Positions 52,889-62,971 of a stretch of 64,000 nucleotides of DNA are shown piece by piece. The first letter of the stretch is position 1, and every line of letters begins with the position of its first letter. This DNA is from Polyporus tsugae. Its lineage: Eukaryota > Basidiomycota > Agaricomycetes > Polyporales > Polyporaceae. The position numbers and the translations under genes were made by a program. The stretch covers positions 5,208,001-5,272,000 of the forward strand of contig JAHRBS010000004.1 of assembly GCA_024305745.1 (NCBI GenBank), written 5' to 3'. Below the pieces are notes generated by a model, which made no database searches, had not been told where the DNA came from, and was given only the letters and a program-made list of their open reading frames with translations.

Positions 52889-53595
52889 CATTCCAAGGGT
52901 GCCGACCAATTTGGTCCAATTTGGTCCCCCAGACCAAATTTGGTCGAGGGGATCAAATAAACCCTAGCCACACGTTCTAAACCCTAGGGCCAAATATGGA
53001 AGTGGGCCGTCAGAAAGCATGGGCGTCTAAAGCGCGATATGGCTCGCCACAGAGCTTGAGGGTGGATGCAGCCTGCTTGGAGACTTACGACGGCACAAAA
53101 GCAGGCAGAAAATACATTGAATATTGTAGGGAAGCCAATAGGATAGTATTCAGTGGCCAGAAGTCAAAACCCTAGGGCTAAAAACAGCGAAAGACTGAAT
53201 ACAAATGGAATACAAACTGGAGTGGAACTAGAGTGCACGGTAAGACAGTGCTGGGTTCGTCTGAAAGTTTTTATTTTCCTGTTTAAAACAAGCCCAAGAT
53301 CGAGGAAATTGGTACAGAACTCGGGGAGGAATCGCAATTGCAACCCGACGGTGCACGCCAGAGGGGACGCCGAACTGCAGACTAAAACGCGGCGGCGCGC
53401 GCGCCGCCGCGAGACCCCAGTGAATGACGCACAATCCGGGAAGATTTTTAGCATAATTTGCACTATTTTTCAGGCCGAATTGAGGAAGCTGGAGGGAGGG
53501 GGAAGGCATCCATGGTGGAAGGCGCGCCTTCGGCGCGCAACCGACCCTGGGCACCTTTCTGGGCCGCGAAGCGGCCCAGCCCTACCCTTGGAATG
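52889..53595. mobile_element. CATTCCAAGGG-TIR element, copy 2
   Basis: 707 bp with perfect 12-bp inverted termini CATTCCAAGGGT and ACCCTTGGAATG. Next to the left end are stacked palindromes of GACCAAATTTGGTC type (52905-52950). Next to the right end are GGGCCGCGAAGCGGCCC and CGCGCCTTCGGCGCG. It has no coding capacity and belongs with the element at 46549-47383. Its right end is about 330 bp upstream of the TET/JBP gene. Confidence 0.65.
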
Positions 53596-53922
53596 ACTAA
53601 TTTCCCCACATGTCTTTCACAGTCACGTGCATCTGTGCGTCACTCCTTCCCAATATTTCCTGAATCTATACTCTTGACTGAGCCTTTACTCCCATTCTCA
53701 TTCTTGTGTTTGCGACCCCCAGAAATGTAAGCTTGTACTCTGAATGTGATTTTCGACTGTTCACTGATTTTCATATTCACGCAGAGGCAGTAGGAGGGAC
53801 CGGTAGTAGGAGGGACCTGGAGCCCCAGCAGCGGTGTTTGTCTCCCGGGCTTTTGTTGTGGTAAGTGTAGGTGGCACACACTTACGTGCACTATGTCTCA
53901 TGCTATTGCATGCTAGCTGGAA

Positions 53923-55429
53923 ATGGTTGGCGGTGGATACCACCTTCGCTCTAGGGGCCCACCACCTACGGACCTGGACACACAGGCTGCGGCGCGGTCT
54001 CTCCCCGACAGCGATGACGACATTCTTCTCCGCAACACCTTAGAGTATCGTGGGGGTGTTTTCAGCACACGTCCCGCTCCCAAAAAGGTCAAGGCTACCG
54101 CCGCCCAGGTCCTTATGGTGTACAGCGATTACGACCCCTTTGGTTCCTCCGACCTCACCTCACTTGACGATTCCGAGGATACCGCCCTTCCCGCCCAGCC
54201 CGGTTCCAAGAAAAGGCGTCGGTATGTTGTAATTCCAATCTCATTTCATGGGGCTCATTCATGCCTGCAGACGCACTAAGCGGCGCCGTAGAGAGGATAC
54301 CCAACAAACGCAGATTCGCGCGGGACGGGTGCGCCTCGCTCGCAAGGCGGTTGTCTCCGCTCAGATGAAGGTCAACACAGGTGAATAGCCTTCGGCCTAT
54401 ACGCACGATGTCCTTCGTTCACTCACCATGCGGTGCACAGTGCGGCTCCAGAAGTTCGAGATGGAGAAAGCCGTAACTTACACGATGCTCCAGGACCCGA
54501 GCCAGGTGGTCTGCGAAGAGTCTAACGCTACCGTGCTGGATGGCGACACTCCGCAACGGGTTGTCAGTGCGGACGGTTACGACGTTTTGTACCGTATTCC
54601 CGGGGCGTGCCGTGGGAAGTCTTTGGTACGTTCATCTCCCTGTGTGGACTTCACCGCTCCATTACCAAGTCCAGGATTACGTCTCGGGGCTCTGTCATGA
54701 TTGGGGCCGCGTGGCCAAAATCAAGAAGTCTGTCGCCAATGATAAGAAGGGGGGATACAAGAAAATGCGCGGTGCTTTGGTCGGTACCACACGTCTGTGT
54801 ACACTTTGGCACGCAATCGGGCACAAGGTCAGTCGGGGAATATATATATTGTGTGGCGGGAGGACCTACTCATATACCACCTTCATCGATAGTGTGACGA
54901 TCCTACGCCGGCATCCGACATTTTGCACAGCGGCAAAACTTTCCGGGCGGCTGTGGACACCATTTCGGGGCTGGACATGGTCAGCGCATACGTCATGGCG
55001 GCCTTGGAGAGGATCGATCCCACCCATCATGCTCTACTGGAGACGCTGTGGAATAGGACCTGCGAGAAGGAAAAGGTTCAACATCTCTTTGATTCCATCA
55101 ATGGTGGGCTAGCTTATGAGGGTCGCGAGGTCGTGTTCAATCGCTGGTCGGAACGTCACTGGGACCGCCATGACCCGCACTGGTCTTGGGCCAATATCTT
55201 CTACTTTGGTACCTTCAAGAAGTCCATGCTTCGCTTCCCCCAGATCGACGTGACGGTTATGCTGCATCCTGGCGACATGGTCTTTTTCCGTGGCAGGGAT
55301 TTGTGTCATGAGGCCCTGGATTGGGGTTCAGGGACGCGCAATTTTCTTGTTCATTTTACTCATCAGCACATGTGGGACCACATGGACATGACGTGTGCAT
55401 CGGGGAAGGCTATGAATGTGGAGACATAG
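53923..55429 (+). CDS. TET/JBP family 2-oxoglutarate/Fe(II) dioxygenase
   Basis: The five-exon model is 53923-54221, 54271-54380, 54441-54625, 54675-54827 and 54893-55429. All introns are GT-AG, giving 427 residues with no lesion. The N-terminal 140 residues are basic and acidic low-complexity. The C-terminal catalytic core has the double-stranded beta-helix signature of the fungal TET/JBP family: the HxD iron site at H338-W-D340 (RHWDRHDPHWSWANIF), VMLHPGDMVFFRG, the second iron His at 388 (DLCHEALDW) and the 2OG-binding Arg at 398 (RNFLVHFT). Members oxidise 5-methylcytosine or thymine in DNA. The gene converges on the KDZ transposase 140 bp away, an arrangement known from mushroom KDZ transposons. 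Substrate is inferred from the family only. The true start could lie in an upstream exon. Confidence 0.85.
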
Positions 55430-55569
55430 TTCTGTTTCAAACGGGATATACGTTGTTGTTAGATTACATCTTCATCATACCAAGAATCCTACCCCACTCT
55501 TCCTTGTCGTTGCCCAGGTGCATCAGAGGTCGGATGGACTGCAATGCCGCCTCAGCAAAAAGTGCCAGT

Positions 55570-58500
55570 TCACTTAGTCTTATCGACACTCACTAACGTA
55601 TAGTCCAGTCGGTCGTCGGTCGGGGTCTGTGGCGCTTGTGTCACGTCGTATACCTTCTTCAACCCTTCATCGTCATCTTCCTTTAGATCGCCTATCATCT
55701 GGACATGCTGACGGTGCGCAGCCACGACAGACTTCTCCACCTCTCTGGCCATTTGTGAGAACATATGCGACTTCTGCGTTGCATATGCCCTCGCCCCTAT
55801 AGTTCCATCATTCTTGCAATCAGTGGCCATTCGACTTCGGCGTTGCATACGTCCTCGCACCTATAGTTTGATTGTTGTTGCCACCAGTCGCCGTATCCCA
55901 TAAGCCAGACGCGAACTCAAATCCTCGTCGAGCGGCCCTCCCATCCGCATATAGGAGGTTCACCTCCTCGTCAGTGCGTTTCTTGGCGGCCCATGCACGG
56001 AACCAGTCGGTTCGTCTACCTGCAAATATGTATCCAGTGGGGTTAGTTCCGCTTCTGCGTTCCATCGGTTAGCTGCGCACATTCACTCTCCCAAAGCTCG
56101 CCCGCCTCAGGCGATAACGATTGGGGACCTGCGGGCTGAAAGATCCAAGGCATCTGTCGCTTCGTATCTCCTGTGTTATGCAGCTGTCGGGTGGGGGGAA
56201 AGGTCAAGTCTTTTGCTTTGTCGATGGAGCGAAGGGCTGGCGGTATATCCGTTGCAGGATCCACAACCTGAGCCGGCATGCGAAGCTTCTTCAAGCGCTC
56301 CAAGTTTTGATTGTATATCTCCGCTAGGAACCTGGCTTGATCTTGCACCCCTTTTATTTTGCGATGTCCCCTTGTGTGTTCCTTCTGGCCCCGCGCATGC
56401 TTCTCCTTCTCCTCGAGTAGGGCGCCTTTCTTGCGCAGCGCCATCCGGATGCCGGCGAGGAGATCATACGCATGTCCTGTACGAAGCTTCAGCTCGGCCA
56501 GCGCCGCGCGGGTCAGAACAGAATCTCTACTGCTAGTCCCCCATTCTAGGTCTGAGGGCAAACCCAAAGCCTGCGTCTCTGGGCCGTCGTGAGGGAGATC
56601 GGGGTCTTCTAGGTCCTCTTCGCACAGGACGCCCCCATAGCCTGACGTCGCGTCGTGCTCCGAGGCTAGCTCCGGCAACGCGTTCTCCAGCTCTCTCCGC
56701 CATTCATCGAAGTTGTCGCCCAATGCCCGCCTGGCAGCCCCTAACTGGGCCACGTTCTCGGAAGATACTCCGCCTTGGCCCTGTGCCGATCGTCGAAATG
56801 TAACCACTCGCTGCCTTATCTCTTCCCTAAGGGATAAACCTCAGTATTTTTACTGCAGGCGCATGGACGTAATCCCCATATTTATGTCACTCACTGCATG
56901 TATTCCAGTTCTATTGCGTTTTTCAGGCACATCACAGCAGAAGGGGGAAGGATCGCAACCAACGGGGAATGGGGGATGTCGGGTTCATGGCTTGCCACGG
57001 TCTCCCCCACCCGTTCTGGGCCTGCAGGATCGGATGGCGACATGGCGGCTGTGAGATGTGTCCTAGAAGGCTTGACAGTACGACCTAACAATTCATCGAG
57101 TGCGGAACCCTTGCTCGGAACTGGGCCCTTCCTTAGTACGCATGCTGTCAAAGACAACTAGTACTAATTAGACTTACGCTTGGCAACATCTAATACGTAC
57201 ACACTCTGTGGTCTATTCTTGGGACGAGTGTGGTACGTCACTGGGGTAAGTGCGTCGTCATCAAGGTTCAGGTCCAGCCATTCTTTCAGTTCCGAAGGAC
57301 CAGCTTCTTGGGTGAGCGCGGCCAGATCTCTGGTCTGTTGGAGTTGCAGTAGGAGCTTGTCGAGCAGTTTCCGGTGAAGGTACTTCGCTAAATATGCAGG
57401 TTTATAAGTGAGCAAGCGGAACAACCAGTCCCTACTAAATTGGCGTACCCCGGCCTTCGTTCTTGTACCAGTTCCAAGAGTTAAAGAAGTCGTTGAGCGC
57501 ATCCCTTCGCGCTCCTCCATTCATCTCTCGGGTGGACAATCCGATGGCGTTGTGCTCAGCCCAAATTGTTTCTACCATCTCCCCGCATGTATGACCGGTA
57601 CCCTGCTTGAAGCCCATGCAGTAATCTGTCTGACATGATTCTTGGTGGGCGAGCATGTGCATTTGAGGGAGTAGAATGCGAAGTTGGGCCACAATGTGAG
57701 CGAACTTCTCGGGTAGGGCCCACTCTTTCCATTGATCCAGCAGGTTAGCGATGTATTGACAGCCCACGTCGTAGGTGAGAAGCCACTCCAAGAGATCCTC
57801 AGCGGTCTCCAGAGCACCAGCCAAGGCCAGGTCCAGCAGGGGATACCTGTGGATCGTCATCAAAAAGTAGGTGCGCCTGCATGGGGTACGAGACATATGC
57901 TTCGCCGCCAGGCATATCACAAGTGCCTCTGGCCCTGAAACACCCATGTCGAGTGCACGTTATGGAGATAACCCCGCTTACATCGAGGTTCTTGAATTTC
58001 CCGACGCGTTGCGACCTCGTCACCTTGAACCCGCTACATGTCACCAGCTTGCAGACAGTGAGAAAATGAGGGGATTTACAGTGCGCCACCACACTTACTA
58101 TTTGCCAGTCCCCCTTGGGATATTTCTTCAGGAAGTCCTGCAGCTTATTCACGTCATTGAAAAATCCGTTGTCCCCCACCAGACTGTAGTCGGTATCATC
58201 GCCTGGTTTCGTCTTTTTCTGAAGACTGTAGTTGCCGTCCGCTCCTAGAAACAGACGATAGATGTACCTTCGTGACCTCGCATCAGTAAGTTGTACGTCG
58301 ATGTGGCCCTCAAACAGAAACATACTGGAGATCGGGGTCTGTGGACCTGAAGTCGGCCGGTAGGTTGACGCCCGGCCACGGGCAGGTGAAACAAGGCACG
58401 GTCAAGAGCTTGGGATCTCGCCCGAGATAACCAAGTCCATGACACGACCCGGATCGTTTCATCATCTTCATGAATCTCCATAACCTGAACACGTAAAGAA

Positions 58501-59720
58501 ACTCGCGATATCGATCCTGTGATGAAATGACGATGAGATCCGGCTGCTACCCACATATAGCGGACTTACGGTCACCATGTGCGCTGCCTCATTATTTGTT
58601 CGTCGGCGAAGCTTGCGCATGTAGTCGTATGGAGACTTCCTTGATGCCAGGATGTCCTCGTGAGCATCCTCCAGGACCTCCACGGTGAACGCACTCTGCA
58701 GCTTCAGGAAGCTTGCGGGAATTAACCCCGCGAGCACGAGTTGGTCTTCATGAGGGAGACGACGAGGGGAGCTGCATTCGCAGTACTCTATACGGACGGT
58801 ATGGATGCCGTTGACATGATTTATTACCAGATTGTGGATCTCGGGCGCGCCAGACGACATCTGATCGCATCTCTGGCCTTGATGCCCCAGATAGTGCACC
58901 AGGCCCAGTTCACAGAGGTCCCGCTTCTTGAAACACCACTTCGCCACGTCGGACTGCGGCTGAATCCACTCTTCCACCCAGTGATAGGGGGCATGTCGAT
59001 GAGCTTCGCACATGCAGACTTGACACAACGCTGGAGGTTGAGAACAGTCACGGCATCGGTAGAGGGCTGGGCGTAGGTTGCAATGTTGACATGGACCGGG
59101 TATCTTGGGATGTGCCTCTGTCTCCAGCAGACGAAGAAGAATGAGCGGAATGTGGGCGCGGGCTTCGTCTAATTTTTCATTCGCAAACTTCTACGGCCAA
59201 GTAAGCCGGTACGACAAGACGCCACATGTTGGAGGCTACTCACCTTCTTCTTTTTCTGATTTGTCTTGTCCTGGGAGGTTATGGTGGGCATCGGATGTGG
59301 AGGGTGGTCGTTAGTGGAGGCCACACGTGGAGGTGGTGCACCCAGGGGTGAGGAAATCGAATCTTCGACCATGGGCTCATCTTCGGCGTTAACACAATAA
59401 GCTGGCTGCCATCGTGAATGGGAATCCTCGGGTACGCCTTCAGAGATGGGGATGTCGGGTAACGGAGGGTTATTGAAAGTAAAAGAGGTAGAGGACTCCG
59501 CGTTCGGTGGTGGGGAATGCAGTCGTGGTAACTTCGAGGGACGAGGATCGTCATATTCCTCTACATTGACCACGCGATCGGTCCATTCCACCCCAGAAGG
59601 ACTGGCTTCGTAGTAGTTCTGCACCACCATAGATGCGCCGCGATTTCCGGACGGACGAGAGGCTGGATGTTCTCGTTCGATGACCTTTGCCGCAGTCTTC
59701 TTGGGTTTCTTGAGGGCCAT
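55570..59720 (-). CDS. KDZ-type transposase with CxC2 cysteine cluster
   Basis: Minus-strand gene of about ten exons and roughly 1,000 residues. Exon 1 (59720-59244) is a disordered, Lys-rich N-terminus. Exon 2 (59190 to about 58577) holds the CxC2 cluster (CQHCNLRPALYRCRDC, then CQVCMCEAHRHAPYH) and NGIHTVRIEYCEC. DRYREFLYVFRLWRFMKMMK follows from 58516. The catalytic part has YIYRLFLGADGNY, YDVGCQY (acidic residue) and the HTCGEMVETIWAEHN block with the catalytic Glu. A C-terminal helical region (HAYDLLAGIRMALRKKG) and GARAYATQKSHMFSQM end the protein. Introns have normal splice sites and I see no stop or frameshift, so it may be active. Its role is cut-and-paste DNA transposition. Terminal repeats of the element were not identified. 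Confidence 0.85.
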
Positions 59721-59980
59721 GCCGACGAGGATGGGGGACTGTCAGCCTGAGCAATATCGAACAAAGAGTCGCGAAAGGAGACAGCAAGCCGAAACCTCGT
59801 GCCTAAGTCGTGGTCGTTAGCAGCGATCCTTCAGCGCCTCTAAATGACTCATACAAAGGGCTATGTGGATGCAGCCAAGCCGGTTCGCGAGTCGCCTACA
59901 GCGTAGAAAAAACTAATACTATTCGACTACTTAACATACGGACACTATCATACGATGCATGCACGATACAGACGGATAAA

Positions 59981-62092
59981 CTACTTGGGCCCGGGAGGGT
60001 AACAATGGGGAACGATAGGTGCACGGCCAGAGGCGTCGAAAAATGTCTGAGTGTAAAACAACGCCAACCCCAACTCCTGCTCCTCGATAGTCTCCACCGA
60101 ATCCGAAATCAGCAATGGTTTGCCGTCCATGATCTCCCGAGGACACCGAGGCCATGCCATGAGTACCTCGCGAAGCGCATTCAGAGAAATGATTCTACGT
60201 TGAGGGAGAGGGGCGAATAGACCCCAGGAATCGTCCGACGGGATATGAGGCACGACCCACAGACTGCTGGAGGGAAACACACGCGCGACGCATAGTGCCC
60301 TGTCCGCTTCGTGTGCGAGCGAACGCACTGGTCGTATGAAGCGATCTAGAGCCCAAAGCTCGTAACGAAAACCGAGCTCAAATGTCTCCCACAGGATTTG
60401 GGGACCGATCTGATCCGTAACAGCGGTGAGACGGTGCTGATGCCATTCCACCTCTCCGGTCGCGGATGCGTCGATATCTGCGTCGGAAAAGACGCGGCCG
60501 AAGATCTGCTTGATTTCGTATGCGCGCTTGCCGGTTTGCGTGAAGGACTTGGGATCGTCCGGTACCCCGTTGAGAAGGTTTCTCCAAGACTGGGGAGCAA
60601 CTTTCACCGCCCCCGAACCAGGGATTTGCAGCATGTAGAGCCAAACTGGTTGAGCTCGGAGCCAGTTCAGGATATAGCGTTGGAGTCGAACGCGATCCTT
60701 CGGGCCGAGAAGGAGCGCTGGCTCCGGGATCCAGTAGCCCCAGATTTCGGTAGCGAGTTTAGCGACGTGGGACCGATCCACCGCGCGCATTGCTCGATCC
60801 CAACTCGGCAAAGAAGGAGGCATCCATGGATCCGTAACGTCCTGGAACTTATCCCGCCCACGGACTTGGGAAGGATGCGCGAATTTCGAACGGTCTTGTG
60901 CCGCCTTGTCGTCTGAACGGATGATACATATCAGCATTAGCACAAATAAATACGCCGGCCACCTACAAGGTGAAAAATGTTTGTTCTCCGTGTCCTTCTG
61001 GCCCCTAATGCGAGATGAAGGGCCAGTTCTGGAACGGCGGTCATGACCTGATTGCAGCGCGGAGACCCTACCCCCGCTCTCTTGCCGTGCTCCTCTTGGC
61101 GCTATGGCACGATAGTCGTCGGGGTCGGAAATGTTTGCTGTAGGAATTCGGGAGATGTCCATATAGCTGGGGGTGATGAACGTGACCTCCAAATGCTGGG
61201 GGCCAGCGAGCCCTTCGTAGATAGGCACATCGCTCCCCACTTTACAGTGATTGAGCCCAAGTGTCGGTGTAAGGGGAACAAACTTGCGGACTCGAATGTC
61301 GGAGGAGACAACATGAGATGCGCGAACCAGCCAAACGGGAATACCCAAGGTGAATAGCTTCTGCGCCTCGTTAGGCTCCGACGTCCACGCACCCATGAGT
61401 AGCTCGTGGACCGGGAGGGGGGCCCGGGAAGGTCGTCGAGAGAGAAGGTCGTAAAATATCATGAAGGCGGAGCACAGAAGCCAGTTCCGCTGCACCGCTG
61501 CAAGTTGCACCACCTGGTCACGATACGTCGCGGTGACGTGGCGCAGCCTTAGCCACGCCATCATCATCTGTTGATCGTATTGCTCCAAAGGTTGCGGATT
61601 GATCGTTGACAGAGGAGGGATGTATTGACGCGCCTTCGACGACATGTCCATAACCAGAGGCTCCAAGGCGTGGAGAAAATCTGCACGCCAACGACCGAAA
61701 CCTCGCACGAAGCCATTGGGTACGCAGACGAATTGATCGGGGGAAGGATGAGTCCACATCGAGGCGCACGGATGGGAGGGGGACGGTGTATCATGCAGGG
61801 GCGATAGTCCCTTCGGAATGGCGGCAAGGTAAGGGTATTCCGAAGTATATAGTTGAGGCCACTGCAGGGGGTCGTGTTTCCCGAACCCTCCATTCTCCCG
61901 CCTGAAGACCGACACGATCCCTTGAACGATCTCAGGGATATAGGTGACATTCGGCGAGGTTACAAGATACCCGTTCTGGGGCCCCCACGCAGCAACCAAA
62001 CCGTCGTTAAAACCAACATAGTCGGCATCTGAATGGTAATGCTCAATGTGTGCCACACGAATAATGAGCCGCTGGTATCGAACCTTGGACAA
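59981..62092 (-). CDS. Large hypothetical protein beside the KDZ transposase
   Basis: A 703-codon frame on the minus strand, 260 bp upstream of the transposase and in the same direction. It is rich in Trp, Tyr and Pro, with repeated short modules such as FGRWRADFLHALEPLV, MMMAWLRLRHVTATYRDQVV, YILNWLRAQPVWLYML and RRIISLNALREVLMAWPRCP. No known domain is recognised, though similar orphan proteins sit near KDZ elements in mushroom genomes in my recollection. A hydrophobic stretch in mid-protein (CRWPAYLFVLMLICIIRS, about 60913-60966) fits an in-frame 54-bp GT-AG intron better than a membrane helix, so the spliced protein is probably about 685 residues. Candidate accessory gene of the transposon cassette. 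Confidence 0.55.
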   Translation of the reverse strand: MSKVRYQRLIIRVAHIEHYHSDADYVGFNDGLVAAWGPQNGYLVTSPNVTYIPEIVQGIVSVFRRENGGFGKHDPLQWPQLYTSEYPYLAAIPKGLSPLHDTPSPSHPCASMWTHPSPDQFVCVPNGFVRGFGRWRADFLHALEPLVMDMSSKARQYIPPLSTINPQPLEQYDQQMMMAWLRLRHVTATYRDQVVQLAAVQRNWLLCSAFMIFYDLLSRRPSRAPLPVHELLMGAWTSEPNEAQKLFTLGIPVWLVRASHVVSSDIRVRKFVPLTPTLGLNHCKVGSDVPIYEGLAGPQHLEVTFITPSYMDISRIPTANISDPDDYRAIAPRGARQESGGRVSALQSGHDRRSRTGPSSRIRGQKDTENKHFSPCRWPAYLFVLMLICIIRSDDKAAQDRSKFAHPSQVRGRDKFQDVTDPWMPPSLPSWDRAMRAVDRSHVAKLATEIWGYWIPEPALLLGPKDRVRLQRYILNWLRAQPVWLYMLQIPGSGAVKVAPQSWRNLLNGVPDDPKSFTQTGKRAYEIKQIFGRVFSDADIDASATGEVEWHQHRLTAVTDQIGPQILWETFELGFRYELWALDRFIRPVRSLAHEADRALCVARVFPSSSLWVVPHIPSDDSWGLFAPLPQRRIISLNALREVLMAWPRCPREIMDGKPLLISDSVETIEEQELGLALFYTQTFFDASGRAPIVPHCYPPGPK

Positions 62093-62719
62093 CGGTTACA
62101 TTGACCGGCAAAGCCATAATTGAGGAAGGCGAGAGGAAAGGGACTCGAAGTCGTCTGGTTCCTCGATGTGGGGCAAATGCGCCAATGTGATCCACCGAGG
62201 TCAATATCTAGGAAAGACCGCGCGAGGGTGATCTGCAGGCTACGACGGCGTAGGAGGAAGTTACAGTCGAAGATGCGCTTTGGACTCCGCTCCGCGTTTG
62301 CCGTACCACGTGCTCATGGCCGGCGGCGGCAGATCCCGCCGTTGCAACCACTCAGAGGCGCCCATGCTGGCACCGACCCTCGCGATGGTCTTCGGTGTCA
62401 CAGCAGCAGGTAGCTCACAGACAACGTGTTTCACTGATGAGGCCAGGCCTGAGGCCTGAGCTGTGAGGTGTGAGTAATCCACAGAAAGATTCGCCATCAG
62501 TGTATTGTGACTCGGACTCATACGCCGAGTCAGCTGTGCCTCCTCCACTGTACGTCAAGTTCGCACCTTGGGCTGCTATACCAACTAATTCATAATGGAG
62601 CGAAATGTAGTGCTATATATCCCACTGAGGGAAACCCCAGAACGCCGGCTGCGCTCTCGCGGCCGTACTGCCCCATTGATGACTGCGCGTCCCAGGGTAG
62701 TCGGCGTGCGTAGCAAAAA
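62093..62719. other. Intergenic, divergent promoter region
   Basis: Lies upstream of both the 703-codon ORF (-) and the right-edge gene (+). Only short frames are present. Promoters are expected here, but I see no clear TATA box. Confidence 0.35.
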
Positions 62720-62864
62720 ACTTGGCGGGTTTAGGACTTAATCGCGGCTTTGCGACGCTAATCCACCTCCCACTTCGCCTTCTGCACTACGGCCGAACCC
62801 ACACTTGGCGGCTTTAGGACTTAATCGCGGCTTTGCAACGCTAATCCACCTCTCACTTCGCCTT
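62720..62864 (+). repeat. Tandem duplication of 62 bp, period 83 bp
   Basis: ACTTGGCGG...CACTTCGCCTT occurs at 62720-62781 and 62803-62864 with three or four differences. It lies 110 bp upstream of the start of the right-edge gene, where it could carry duplicated regulatory sites. Confidence 0.75.
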
Positions 62865-62971
62865 TAATACGACGCAACAGCCAAGCCGTCAGCGCCGTTA
62901 GGGTCCCTCTTCTCCAGCCAACTGCCCCGCCTTTCCCAGACACCTACCCCTATACCCTACCGCGCTCCTCT

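Noticed and set aside
52970..53180. AAACCCTAG words considered as telomere-like sequence
   Set aside because: Only scattered single copies occur inside a TIR element, not a tandem array.
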